A stretch of 64,000 bases of DNA from Pseudomonas frederiksbergensis (GCF_001874645.1 NZ_CP017886.1:3348001-3412000), one strand, 5' to 3'; counted from the first letter of the stretch, positions 46,696 through 55,278 are shown. Notes: generated by a model from the sequence alone, not told the origin. Program-made: numbers and translations.

Positions 46696-47991
46696 TTAAC
46701 CGTGAACCGGCACGCCCTTGAGGTAAGGCGCAGGCTCTGCACCGAGGTTGCTCAGCAGACGCTCGCTGTACCAATCCACAAAGTTCACCACGCCGAACTC
46801 GTAAGTCTTGGAATACGGGCCTGGCTGGTAGGCGGTGGAGTTGATCCCGCGCTGGTTTTCTTCGGCCAGACGACGGTCCTCGTTGTTGGTGGAATCCCAG
46901 ACCTCACGCATGCGGTCGACGTCGTAATCCACGCCTTCGACAGCGTCCTTGTGCACCAGCCATTTGGTGGTGACCATGGTTTCCTGCGCGCTGATCGGCC
47001 ACACGGTGAACACAATGATGTGATCGCCCATGCAGTGGTTCCACGAGTGCGGCAGGTGCAGGATGCGCATCGAGCCCAGGTCCGGGTTCTGGATCCGGCC
47101 CATGAGTTTCTTGCACGCTTGCTTGCCGTCCAGGGTCATCGACACAGTGCCTTTGAGCAGCGGCATGCGCACGATGCGGTTGCGCAGGCCGAAGCTGGCG
47201 TGAGCGTAAGGAATCTTCTCGGCTTCCCAGGAGGCGGCAGAGTCGGCCACGTGGTCCTTGAACGCCTGGTCGGCGCGCGGGTCGGTAACGTCGTCCCATT
47301 CCAGCAGGGTTTTCAGCAGTGCCGGGTGCGACGCGTTGCAGTGGTAGCACTCGCGGTTGTTTTCCATTACCAATTTCCAGTTGGCCTGTTCCACCAGGGT
47401 GGTTTGCACCGCCACCTTGGTGTTTTCCATGTCGTACGGTTCCATGTAATGGTTCAGTGTCGACAGGAAGTCATCGATGGCTGGCGGGTTTTCCGCGAGG
47501 CTGACGAAAATGTAGCCACCGGCGGTCTTCACGTTCACCGGCTTGAGACCGTACTGCTTCATGTCGAAGTCGTCGCCCATCTCGGTGCCGGCGAACAGCA
47601 GGCGACCGTCCAGCTCATAGGTCCACTGGTGGTAGTGGCAGACCAGCTTGGCGACTTTGCCTTTATCGCTGGTGCACAGACGCGAACCACGGTGGCGGCA
47701 GACGTTATGGAAGGCATGAACCACGCCTTCGGCGCCGCGAATCACGATGATCGGATTCTTGCCGATCTGCAGGGTCAGGTAGTTGCCCTTGGTCGGGATT
47801 TCGCAGGTCATGCCGGCGATCAACCACTCTTTCTGGAAGATCTCCTGCATGTCGATATCAAACAACCGCTCATCGGAGTAGAACGGCTGCGGCAGCGAGA
47901 ATGTACGCTCGCGCTCTTGCAGCATCTGCGCGGTGGCCTTGCGTGCGGGTTCCAGTGGATCGCCCAAGCTCAGGGTAGTGGTGACGTCCAT
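46696..47991 (-). CDS. gbcA: Glycine betaine monooxygenase, Rieske oxygenase subunit
   Basis: A 431-residue Rieske non-heme iron oxygenase that removes the first methyl group of glycine betaine as formaldehyde. The Rieske motif is Cys98-X-His100 (VCRHRGSRLC) with Cys118-X2-His121 (VCHYHQW). The catalytic domain has ENNRECYHCNASHPALL, which carries two mononuclear-iron His. ATG at 47991 with GAGGA upstream. Divergent from gbcB with a 282-base shared regulatory region. In P. aeruginosa both are GbdR activated. Confidence 0.95.
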   Translation of the reverse strand: MDVTTTLSLGDPLEPARKATAQMLQERERTFSLPQPFYSDERLFDIDMQEIFQKEWLIAGMTCEIPTKGNYLTLQIGKNPIIVIRGAEGVVHAFHNVCRHRGSRLCTSDKGKVAKLVCHYHQWTYELDGRLLFAGTEMGDDFDMKQYGLKPVNVKTAGGYIFVSLAENPPAIDDFLSTLNHYMEPYDMENTKVAVQTTLVEQANWKLVMENNRECYHCNASHPALLKTLLEWDDVTDPRADQAFKDHVADSAASWEAEKIPYAHASFGLRNRIVRMPLLKGTVSMTLDGKQACKKLMGRIQNPDLGSMRILHLPHSWNHCMGDHIIVFTVWPISAQETMVTTKWLVHKDAVEGVDYDVDRMREVWDSTNNEDRRLAEENQRGINSTAYQPGPYSKTYEFGVVNFVDWYSERLLSNLGAEPAPYLKGVPVHG

Positions 47992-48273
47992 CGTTTAAGT
48001 CCTCATGGCCATCTGTGTGGCCGGCGAAAGTGGCTAATCAGGTCTGCTACGCAAGGTGTAAAAAATCTGTCTTTGTGTGGAGCGAGTGTGGGGCCGGCGC
48101 CCGTCAGAACCTTATCCACGAGCGACATGGCCCACTCTGTTCCCGACGCGCAACCCCCGGTGGTTGGGGGCTGGTCGCGATAAGTACGTGAATGTCGTAG
48201 ATAGGTAAGTGACCACTGCACGCCTTGAGCAGAATCGGCAACATGAGGCCGACAGTCGGCCGTGGAGATCAGC

Positions 48274-49374
48274 ATGTCCAATAGTTTCCTGAATCCGGTA
48301 ACCACCCAGACCTGGGCCAATGGTCGGCACATTGTCCGTTGCGTCAAAGTCATCCAGGAAACCTGGGACGTGCGGACTTTCTGCTTCATGGCCGACCAGC
48401 CGATCATGTTCTTCTTCAAGCCGGGGCAGTTCGTCACCCTGGAGCTGGAAATCGACGGCGTGCCAATCATGCGCTCGTACACCATTTCCAGTTCGCCGTC
48501 GGTGCCTTACAGCTTTTCGGTGACCATCAAGCGCGTGCCGGGCGGCAAGGTCTCCAACTGGCTGCACGACACCCTGCACGAAGGTCAGGAGCTGGCGGTA
48601 CACGGGCCGGTCGGGCTGTTCAACGCGATGGATTTCACGGCGCCGAAAGTGCTCTATCTCAGCGGTGGCGTCGGGATCACGCCGGTGATGTCCATGGCTC
48701 GCTGGTTCTACGACACCAACGGCAACGTCGACATGGTGTTTATCCACAGCGCCCGCTCGCCGAAAGACATCATCTATCACCGCGAGCTGGAGCACATGGC
48801 GTCGCGGATCGACAACTTCAGCCTGCACCTGATCTGCGAGAAGCATGGTATGGGTGAACCCTGGGCCGGTTATCGCGGTTACCTGAACCACAAAATGCTT
48901 GAACTGATGGCGCCGGATTTCCTTGAACGTGAAGTGTTCTGCTGCGGCCCGACGCCGTATATGAACGCGGTCAAGCGGCTGCTGGAAGGCGCTGGCTTCG
49001 ACATGTCGCGCTACCACGAAGAGTCCTTCGGTGCGACGCCGCCCGAGGCCCGCGCCGACGCCGTGGAACATGCCGAACAAGCGGCCGACGCCCCGCAAAT
49101 CGACGTGGCGGATCTCCATCAGGTGGAATTCACCGCCTCCGGCAAAAGCATCCGCGTGGCGCCGGGCGAAACCGTCCACGCCGCCGCCGCCAAGCTTGGC
49201 CTGTTGATTCCGAAAGCCTGCGGCATGGGAATCTGCGGGACGTGCAAGGTGATGAAGCTGGGTGGCGAGGTCGACATGGAGCACAACGGCGGGATCACCG
49301 AAGAAGACGAAGCCGAAGGCTACATCCTGTCGTGCTGCAGCGTGCCGAAGGGGGATGTGCGGATCGAGTTTTGA
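48274..49374 (+). CDS. gbcB: Glycine betaine monooxygenase reductase subunit
   Basis: A 366-residue ferredoxin-NADP reductase-like protein that feeds electrons to GbcA. An FAD domain (FFFKPGQFVTLELEIDG, MRSYTISSSP), an NAD domain (LYLSGGVGITPVMSMARWF and CCGPTPYMNAVKRLL) and a C-terminal 2Fe-2S ferredoxin (PKACGMGICGTCKVMKLGG, YILSCCSVPKGD) are in order. ATG at 48274 has GGAG 7 bases upstream; the GTG at 48262 is too early. A piece of the linker before the ferredoxin (ADAPQIDVA) recurs at about 53.05 kb. Confidence 0.94.
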   Translation: MSNSFLNPVTTQTWANGRHIVRCVKVIQETWDVRTFCFMADQPIMFFFKPGQFVTLELEIDGVPIMRSYTISSSPSVPYSFSVTIKRVPGGKVSNWLHDTLHEGQELAVHGPVGLFNAMDFTAPKVLYLSGGVGITPVMSMARWFYDTNGNVDMVFIHSARSPKDIIYHRELEHMASRIDNFSLHLICEKHGMGEPWAGYRGYLNHKMLELMAPDFLEREVFCCGPTPYMNAVKRLLEGAGFDMSRYHEESFGATPPEARADAVEHAEQAADAPQIDVADLHQVEFTASGKSIRVAPGETVHAAAAKLGLLIPKACGMGICGTCKVMKLGGEVDMEHNGGITEEDEAEGYILSCCSVPKGDVRIEF

Positions 49375-49380
49375 GTGTGA

Positions 49381-49409
49381 GAAGCCCGGTTACCAAAGGA
49401 CCGGGCTTC
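49381..49409 (+). terminator. Hairpin after gbcB
   Basis: GAAGCCCGGT and ACCGGGCTTC flank a 9-base loop, 7 bases after the gbcB stop. No T-run, so a weak terminator or 3' stabiliser. Confidence 0.55.
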
Positions 49410-49428
49410 CTGTAGCCGCCAGCCGCCC

Positions 49429-49731
49429 CTAGGCCTTGGCTTTAAACCCCGCCTCCATCTGCTCCACCCGCAGCTGAATCACCTCCAGCACCGCGCAACC
49501 TTCACGGGTGAGTAAATGCACGCCACGGGTGACGCGGGTCAGGTCGCAATCGGAAATGCCCTTGAGGGACAGACTGGTCAGGGTGTCCATCAGGTCGCGG
49601 ACCACGGTGAAACGGTGCGCGGCGCAGGCGGCCAGGTCGCTGAGTTCTTTGTGGGTGTTGATGAAAAGCACGGGGTTTGCCGCGTCGTAGGTATCGACGG
49701 GGAGGTAGCGAGGCATGACTTGGTCGTTCAT
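49429..49731 (-). CDS. Small Pseudomonas-type protein of unknown function
   Basis: A 100-residue soluble protein (MNDQVMPRYLPVDTYDAANPVLFINTHKELSDLAACAAHR), mostly helical with a highly charged C-terminus. It resembles the small DUF3077/DUF6124-type proteins that are numerous in pseudomonads, but I am not sure of the family. The ATG at 49731 has no strong ribosome binding site. A structured leader and a terminator lie upstream (49782-49910), which suggests regulation in the 5' untranslated region. Confidence 0.6.
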   Translation of the reverse strand: MNDQVMPRYLPVDTYDAANPVLFINTHKELSDLAACAAHRFTVVRDLMDTLTSLSLKGISDCDLTRVTRGVHLLTREGCAVLEVIQLRVEQMEAGFKAKA

Positions 49732-49781
49732 GGTTTTTACTCATTGTTGAGCTTCCACCATTCGCGGCCAAACGAGGGAGG

Positions 49782-49857
49782 TGGCAGCTGTGCGAGGGTT
49801 GGCCGACCGGCAACGACCACACCGGCACACCCGAAGGTGTCCCGCACACAGCTGCCA
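49782..49857 (-). promoter_or_regulatory. Candidate structured leader RNA
   Basis: TGGCAGCTGTG (49782-49792) and CACAGCTGCCA (49847-49857) pair perfectly over 11 bases and enclose two inner stems: ACACC/GGTGT with a CGAA loop (about 49827-49840), and a near-palindrome GTTGGCC...CGGCAAC (49798-49814). Together they form a three-way-junction-like fold in the minus-strand leader of the 100-residue gene, about 50 bases before its ATG. Confidence 0.55.
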
Positions 49858-49877
49858 TAACACGATGTTGCAGACAT

Positions 49878-49910
49878 AAAAAAAGCGTCTGTAACGGTGT
49901 TTTTGACGCT
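49878..49910 (-). terminator. Factor-independent terminator (minus strand)
   Basis: AGCGTC and GACGCT flank a 15-base loop and, on the minus strand, are followed by seven T. It ends transcripts from the hcp operon side, or attenuates the leader of the 100-residue gene if transcription starts further upstream. The surrounding 333-base gap 49732-50064 holds no gene. Confidence 0.65.
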
Positions 49911-50064
49911 GAAGCGTGATCATTGTTCGACCGGCCAAGGTCGTTCGCGGTATTTGCCGCGAGCTCAAACTATAGGAGCGACGCTGAGACGCGGCAACAG
50001 GGTACGTTGTCGGAAAGGTCTTGGAAAGTTGTGGGGTTGGGCCGCAGCGAGGATGGGGAAATTT

Positions 50065-50379
50065 TTAATTAACCTTGTGCCCGAAAAAAAGGGAGTGTAG
50101 GTATATAAAGAATCCAATGCAGAGGCTATACATTATTATTTTCTTGTAGGGTTTTGAGTTGAAGCGCTTGTTGTAATTGGCAGTTACTATAGCTGTTGCC
50201 AGCAAGCCTGTTGAGAACAAAAGCAGAACCGATACGGGGATGGTTACTGCCATTCCGTTGAATTCGTACCATGCAACTCGGCCCCGACCAATGTAGGGGA
50301 ACACGATGTGTTGGTGATAAATTGAATGGGCTGATATCGCGATGAAGGTCAAGGCTGTAGTGCTGAATATCAGAACCAA
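50065..50379 (-). CDS. Small membrane protein, possibly 5'-damaged
   Basis: A 104-residue frame with three hydrophobic segments (about residues 2-18, 43-67 and 83-97). It has an AT-rich composition unlike the core genes. The only start in the frame is a TTG at 50379; the open frame continues to 50481 with plausible coding (SRDTLPLKLQTI) but no ATG or GTG, so the gene has perhaps lost its true start. It lies downstream of the hcp operon on the same strand and could be a second, decayed immunity protein. No family recognised. Confidence 0.4.
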   Translation of the reverse strand: MVLIFSTTALTFIAISAHSIYHQHIVFPYIGRGRVAWYEFNGMAVTIPVSVLLLFSTGLLATAIVTANYNKRFNSKPYKKIIMYSLCIGFFIYLHSLFFGHKVN

Positions 50380-50594
50380 TATTGTTTGTAGTTTGAGTGG
50401 TAATGTATCTCGAGATGTATATCGGTCGGGCTTTTGTCTAAGCGGAAAGGGGGTTCTTGTTTGATTTTTGGTGTTTGGGTTTTATTTGATGTGTGATACC
50501 TGATGCGTTTCTTTGTTTTTGATTTCGTCATTTAACCATTTACTCCATGACGCCCGTCAATCGTATCTGACGCTATACGAGACCTGGTGTTCGT

Positions 50595-50981
50595 TTAGAT
50601 AAGGCCTAGCTTGGTTGCTGCTGCCAGCCCAAACATTACGAATAGGAAACCCCAAGTGGCTCGCTGCAAAATTGTCAGTTTGCGTTTTAAGTGAGCAGGA
50701 AAACTCTTCAGATCTTCCGCACTAGCACCTCCGTCGCGGAGGTAGATGCGAGGCGCGGTTACCACACCCATTATTCCGCTCAGTAAAAACAATCTTCCCC
50801 AAGGGCCTCCGTTTTTAAAAGGAGCCCGGATCATCACCGCAGGACAGTTTTTTAAGTGATTCAACATTAAATCCATCTTGGTGTAGGCAAGATGTAGCGC
50901 GATGGCAAGCACAGTAAACAGTCCACCAAAGTCGATTAAGCCGATACAAAGGAATATTTTGTCAACGGTGCCGAGACTCAC
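50595..50981 (-). CDS. Candidate immunity protein (3-helix membrane protein)
   Basis: A 128-residue membrane protein with three predicted helices (about residues 8-30, 61-80 and 108-126). Its ATG overlaps the stop of the preceding 491-residue gene (ATGA), so the two are coupled. A membrane protein that follows a toxin with a hydrophobic C-terminus is the pattern of immunity to a pore-forming effector. No close family recognised; function is inferred from context. Confidence 0.6.
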   Translation of the reverse strand: MSLGTVDKIFLCIGLIDFGGLFTVLAIALHLAYTKMDLMLNHLKNCPAVMIRAPFKNGGPWGRLFLLSGIMGVVTAPRIYLRDGGASAEDLKSFPAHLKRKLTILQRATWGFLFVMFGLAAATKLGLI

Positions 50982-52453
50982 TTGGCAACCTCGTAAATCC
51001 TTTCACCTATCGCCTTGCCAAGTTCTCCACCACCATCTCCTGCTGCAAAAGAACCTAACCCGACGACGACAAGGCTGCACGCAAGTGCACCTAATCCGGC
51101 AGTTGGTGCTCCTAAAGCGGCGCATATAGTGACAGCAGTAGACCCGCCTAAAATCAAACCAGCGGCAGCACCACCAGCAATTCCGCCAACAAAGCTTCCC
51201 GCTTCAGTGAATTTCACCTTTTCACAGGCCTCTGCATTACCTTCTGCACATACGCCCTGGACTTTTATAACTGAGGCCCCGCCACCGACAGCCGTGCCGA
51301 TCCAGCCGCCATATTTGACGTACTGGGCAGCTTTTGTGACCCCTTCAATGTGTGTGGCATAGCCAGGAATCTGGTCAGGTGCTCCGGCCTTTCTCCAGCG
51401 ATGTACCAAGTTAGGGGTAGCGATTCCAAGCGCGGTTTTCAGGTCTGGATGATCGGGGAAGCCAATGCCTTTTTTTGTCAGTGCGGTGAGTTGGACATTA
51501 AGCCGAGCCAGTAGGCGCTTGCGCTCGTTAAAAAATGCCGGTGAGCTCAGACGCCCCTCTGTCTGGAAGGTGCGTGTGTGCAAGGCCTCGATGTCACGCA
51601 GAATGATTTTTACATCGTCCAGATTCTTGGCGAACATGGCCAAACCAGTGCTGGCCCCGAGTGACCCATAAGTGAGGAAAGTTGCTATTTCGTCATAGTG
51701 CCGCGCCATAAAATCGGCTTCTTCCGGGCTGAGTGGCTCCAGCGCCTTGTTCACCGTGCTCGCCGCTTCCATCAGCAAGGCTTCTTCACGGGTGCATTGC
51801 TGATTGTTCGGGTCGCTTAGAACAATCATCGCCCCGGCTTTTACGTGATCCAGGTTCGGGTTCAGGCTCTTGAATTTGGCAATGACGGCGGGGTTGGGTG
51901 AGGTGAATAGCTGAGCCTGGACCTTCTCAGCCGTTGTACTCCTGGGTACGACGTAGAACCCGGGTTCCTCTTGTGGCGGGACTTCCGCTGGCCAGCGCTC
52001 GCGGGGGAAAAACTTTAAATCATCGACAGGCGAGGGTGGGGGAGCGGCTTTGGTTGTGCCAGGCGTATTCGGGTTAAGCGCTATAAGGTTTTGAGCGTGG
52101 ACAAAACGCAGTAAACGCTCGGGAGTGGGTTGCATGACCGGTTGGGTGAGCCTTGAAGCCGGGATTCTTTTGACCGCTTCGGTTATTGCACCTTGGCTGT
52201 TGCGCGCCAAGGCTTGCGATTGGTTCAAAAGGTCGCGCTGTTCTTGCAGTATTGCCTTTATGCCTTGCTCCGGGGTTTTATGGCCTCGTGCGACATCATC
52301 GGCTATTCGCTTGGCGAAATAGGCGACTTCCTGATTGAACTGCACGCGCGTAATACCAAAGGCCAGATGGCGAGCACTGACGGTCTGGGCTTGTCCGATC
52401 AGCTTGCCCGCGGCGCTATTGATGTCCCAGAGGTCATAACGGTTGGGGTTCAT
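50978..52453 (-). CDS. Candidate T6SS effector with glycine-rich hydrophobic C-terminus
   Basis: A 491-residue protein with no signal peptide. Start MNPNRYDLWD at 52453 overlaps the hcp stop (ATGA). Residues 1-130 are helical and charged; 130-165 is Pro-rich; 166-214 resembles a LysM-like segment (FYVVPRSTTAEKVQAQLF ... NPNLDHVKAGAMIVL). Residues 381-475 are Gly/Ala-rich hydrophobic stretches (GGWIGTAVGGGASV, GSFVGGIAGGAAAGLILGG, GLGALACSLVVVGLGSFAAG), typical of membrane-inserting toxins. Position directly after hcp suggests cargo carried by Hcp. No enzyme motif seen. The effector role is an inference. Confidence 0.6.
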   Translation of the reverse strand: MNPNRYDLWDINSAAGKLIGQAQTVSARHLAFGITRVQFNQEVAYFAKRIADDVARGHKTPEQGIKAILQEQRDLLNQSQALARNSQGAITEAVKRIPASRLTQPVMQPTPERLLRFVHAQNLIALNPNTPGTTKAAPPPSPVDDLKFFPRERWPAEVPPQEEPGFYVVPRSTTAEKVQAQLFTSPNPAVIAKFKSLNPNLDHVKAGAMIVLSDPNNQQCTREEALLMEAASTVNKALEPLSPEEADFMARHYDEIATFLTYGSLGASTGLAMFAKNLDDVKIILRDIEALHTRTFQTEGRLSSPAFFNERKRLLARLNVQLTALTKKGIGFPDHPDLKTALGIATPNLVHRWRKAGAPDQIPGYATHIEGVTKAAQYVKYGGWIGTAVGGGASVIKVQGVCAEGNAEACEKVKFTEAGSFVGGIAGGAAAGLILGGSTAVTICAALGAPTAGLGALACSLVVVGLGSFAAGDGGGELGKAIGERIYEVAK

Positions 52454-52935
52454 CCTTCTTCGCCCCACGAACTGTAACCGCAGGTTCCTGCTGTGTGGTG
52501 GGTCCAGGTGATGTCACGATAACGGATGGCGAGATGTTCTTGAGGTTCTGCGTCGTTTTGCAAAACAACATGAGGTACCTCAAGTGTTAGATCAGCAATG
52601 ACCCCACCCCTGATCGAAATGGAATAAAACTTTTCCTGTCGGCCAAAGGAAGACACTCGGTAGAAACTAAGTGTGCAGTTTATTTCTTCCCTGTTTGAGA
52701 GCGCTTGGGCCAGTAGTGGTGATGATTTATCAACGCTTTTCGTGATGATAATCGGGCTGTGTGTCGACTTATTGATGTTCCCGATATTGGCCATGTTGTG
52801 GTTGTAAGACAGCACCATGATTTCATCCGTGTGCTCGGATTGAAACTTATTGCCAATAGACTCTGGGGTTGAACAACCTGCTGAAATCAGTCCTTGAGCC
52901 TTGCCGGTGATGGTCATGTAACCATGATTAGCCAT
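52450..52935 (-). CDS. hcp: Hcp (TssD) family T6SS tube protein, orphan
   Basis: A 161-residue Hcp of the type starting MANHGYMTITGKAQGLISAGCS, with ESIGNKFQSEHTDEIMVLSYNHNM, HSPIIITKSVDKSSPLLAQALSNREEINCTLSFYR and QEHLAIRYRDITWTHHTAG; these are the strands of the Hcp ring. AAGGAG is 9 bases before the ATG at 52935. No other T6SS structural gene is in the window, so it is an orphan hcp that would use a T6SS encoded elsewhere. It heads a coupled operon hcp, effector, immunity. Confidence 0.85.
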   Translation of the reverse strand: MANHGYMTITGKAQGLISAGCSTPESIGNKFQSEHTDEIMVLSYNHNMANIGNINKSTHSPIIITKSVDKSSPLLAQALSNREEINCTLSFYRVSSFGRQEKFYSISIRGGVIADLTLEVPHVVLQNDAEPQEHLAIRYRDITWTHHTAGTCGYSSWGEEG

Positions 52936-53019
52936 AGAAACCACTCCTTGTAGTCAGGACGCGCAGTCTACGACAAGAATTTCAAGCATTCATGTAGGTC
53001 AATTCCGAAAATAGAGTAA

Positions 53020-53088
53020 CGGGATGAGTTCGGTGCAAACCGGCGCCGATGCACCGCAAATCGACGTGGCGAGTTGTCACTCATCCCG
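53020..53088. repeat. gbcB-like fragment flanked by 10-bp inverted repeats
   Basis: CGGGATGAGT (53020-53029) and ACTCATCCCG (53079-53088) are exact inverted repeats. Between them CCGCAAATCGACGTGGCG (53054-53071) is identical to 49093-49110 inside gbcB, and the reading frame gives ADAPQIDVA as in GbcB. Flanking bases are also alike. It lies on the far side of the hcp insert and looks like a recombination scar. Confidence 0.55.
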
Positions 53089-53130
53089 AATATCAGCCGC
53101 CAGGTCCCCAGGTGAACAGATCGCAAGCGA

Positions 53131-55278
53131 CTACGGCGTGCCCATCAGTGGATCACTGATGCTATGGGTGCCGGTTTCCAGTCGTCCGGCGACTCTGCGT
53201 AACCAGCCACTGTCGTCATGCACGGTCAGGTCGTACCAACCGCCGCTGGACTGGCAGGCAAAAACCTGCTGAATCTCCCCTCCGCTGGCCAGGTCAAAAT
53301 GCCATGGCCCTTGCCGGGTATACGGACAGCGATCAATGCTCACGGACACGGGGTGTTTTGCCAGGTTAATCACGGTCAATTGCAGTTGGGTGCCGCTGGA
53401 AGTCACCCGTACCTCGGGTTGCCGGTGTTGTACGTCGCCATTAAAACTACGGTGAAAGCCGTTGGGGCCCAGTAGCCAGAGTTCGTAGCGGTCGTTCATC
53501 TGCCAGGTGTCGCTCAGTGTCTTGCCCGCCTCCACCGTATAGCGGCGAGGAATACGGTTCAGATGCTGGCAATCGTATACGTGGAACACCGCGCCCTGCT
53601 CACCGCTGTTTTGCAGCGTCAACGTCAGCGAACGTGCCCGGTGGTCGGCTTTGGCGTCCACCTGCAGTTGATAAGGCAGGGCACGCGAGGGACGAGCCAG
53701 GCGCTTTTGCTGCGGCAGCTGTTGCCGATGTACGGCGGGCAAGGGCACTTGGGGCAGTTGCTCCTGATGTTGGCGCAATACCTCTGCGGCTTGGCGGGTG
53801 GTGGTGTGCAGAGAGGGCAGGGTTTCGGTGTCAGGGGTGCTGAAGTTCAGGGCCGAGGTCAAGTCGCCGCAGACTGCCCGCCGCCAAGCGCTGATATTGG
53901 GCTCATGCACCTGAAAGCGCTTTTCCAGAAATTGCAGTACGGAGGTGTGATCGAATACTTGCGAGTTGACCCAGCCGCCACGACTCCACGGCGACACAAT
54001 CAGCATGGGAACGCGAGGGCCTGGCCCGTAGACGCGACCATCGGGAGGCGGTTGCTGGCTTGAGCCAGGCGGTGGCGAATGGGTAAACAACTCGCTGTCG
54101 AAGGCTACGGTGGATTTGCCCGCGAAACTGCCGTCCCTGCGTCGCGACGGCGCAGAGGGCGATGGCATGTGGTCAAAAAAACCGTCGTTTTCATCGTAAT
54201 TGACCACTAGCACGGTCTTGCTCCAGACCTGTGGATCGTCGGTCAGTGCCTTGAGGATCTCTTGAGTGAACCAGCCTCCCTGCACCGGACTTGAGGGGGC
54301 GGGATGTTCGGAGTAGGCCGCGGGTGGGATGATCCAACTGACCTGCGGCAACCGGCCTCGCTGTATGTCGCTGCGAAACCCCGCCACGATGGCTTCAAGG
54401 TCACTGCCGCCCGTGGCAGGCAGCGTGTTGCCGTTGCCCTTGTACAACGGGATCCTGGCGTTCAGTTCATCGCTGTAAGGTACAAAATCCGTGAAGTCCT
54501 TTGGCGGCCTTGGTGGATTGCCGGCCTGGACACTGGCCGCTCGAAACTGACGAAAGCCTGCCAGCGGGTTATCGCTGAAGTTGTCCGGCAAATACTGGTA
54601 GATCTTCCAGCTGATCGCGCTTCGCTCAAGTCGCTCCGGGTAGGTTTGCCAGGTGTAGCCCTGCTCCTCGGGCCCGGGGCTGTCCCACTCGTTTTCCACG
54701 CTGGCCACATGGGCGGCGGCAGGACCGTTGGTGCCTGTCCAATGGAACAGGCGATTGGGGTTGGTGCCGGTATGGATCGAGCAGTGATAGGCGTCACAGA
54801 GAGTGAAAGTATTGGCCAGGGCAAACTGAAAGGGCAGCTCCTGCTCGCGGTAGTAGCCCATTGAAGTGGGTGTTTTATGTGTCGGCCAAGCGCTCATGCG
54901 GCCGCTGTCCCAGGCTGCCTGAGCATCGGCCCATGAGTGAGGCGTGCCCTTGACCCGTTGGGCATTGCCACGGGAACTGTCCAGGTAATAGGGCAGTATC
55001 AGCCGGTCTTTACCTTGTTGATCCCAGACCCGTCGGTTGCCGGGTAGCGGGAGGGTGAAACGATCGCTGAAACCCCGTACACCGGGCAAGGTCCCGAAAT
55101 AGTGATCGAACGAGCGGTTTTCCTGCATCAGGATCACCACGTGTTCAACGTCGCTGATCGTGCCGGTGCGGTTGTTGGCAGGTATGGCCAAGGCTTGGCG
55201 AATCGAGTCGGGCAGCAGTGAGAACGCCGAGCCGATGGCGGCAGCCTTCAACAACTTCCTGCGGGATAAGGATGGCAT
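53131..55278 (-). CDS. plcN: Phosphocholine-specific phospholipase C, TAT exported
   Basis: A 715-residue phospholipase C of the PlcH/PlcN family. The twin-arginine signal SRRKLLKAAAIG is at residues 5-16. Active-site regions are VVILMQENRSFDHYFGTLPGVRGF, YHCSIHTGTNPNRLFHWTGTN, VNYDENDGFFDHMPSP and PRVPMLIVSPWSRGGWVNSQVFDHTSVLQFLEKRF; two C-terminal beta-rich modules follow (about residues 510-715). It splits phosphatidylcholine and gives phosphocholine for the choline pathway. The symbol is by closeness of family; PlcH versus PlcN cannot be decided without alignment. ATG at 55278 opens the signal. Confidence 0.85.
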   Translation of the reverse strand: MPSLSRRKLLKAAAIGSAFSLLPDSIRQALAIPANNRTGTISDVEHVVILMQENRSFDHYFGTLPGVRGFSDRFTLPLPGNRRVWDQQGKDRLILPYYLDSSRGNAQRVKGTPHSWADAQAAWDSGRMSAWPTHKTPTSMGYYREQELPFQFALANTFTLCDAYHCSIHTGTNPNRLFHWTGTNGPAAAHVASVENEWDSPGPEEQGYTWQTYPERLERSAISWKIYQYLPDNFSDNPLAGFRQFRAASVQAGNPPRPPKDFTDFVPYSDELNARIPLYKGNGNTLPATGGSDLEAIVAGFRSDIQRGRLPQVSWIIPPAAYSEHPAPSSPVQGGWFTQEILKALTDDPQVWSKTVLVVNYDENDGFFDHMPSPSAPSRRRDGSFAGKSTVAFDSELFTHSPPPGSSQQPPPDGRVYGPGPRVPMLIVSPWSRGGWVNSQVFDHTSVLQFLEKRFQVHEPNISAWRRAVCGDLTSALNFSTPDTETLPSLHTTTRQAAEVLRQHQEQLPQVPLPAVHRQQLPQQKRLARPSRALPYQLQVDAKADHRARSLTLTLQNSGEQGAVFHVYDCQHLNRIPRRYTVEAGKTLSDTWQMNDRYELWLLGPNGFHRSFNGDVQHRQPEVRVTSSGTQLQLTVINLAKHPVSVSIDRCPYTRQGPWHFDLASGGEIQQVFACQSSGGWYDLTVHDDSGWLRRVAGRLETGTHSISDPLMGTP

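Noticed and set aside
49502..49858. Minus-strand frame overlapping the structured leader and the 100-residue gene in another frame
   Set aside because: It reads through the RNA stems and the real small gene; no ribosome binding site, although a short leader peptide cannot be fully excluded.
53024..53272. Plus-strand frame of 82 codons beginning with ADAPQIDVA
   Set aside because: Only the first few codons resemble GbcB; the rest runs antisense into the phospholipase C gene, so it is a scar and not a gene.
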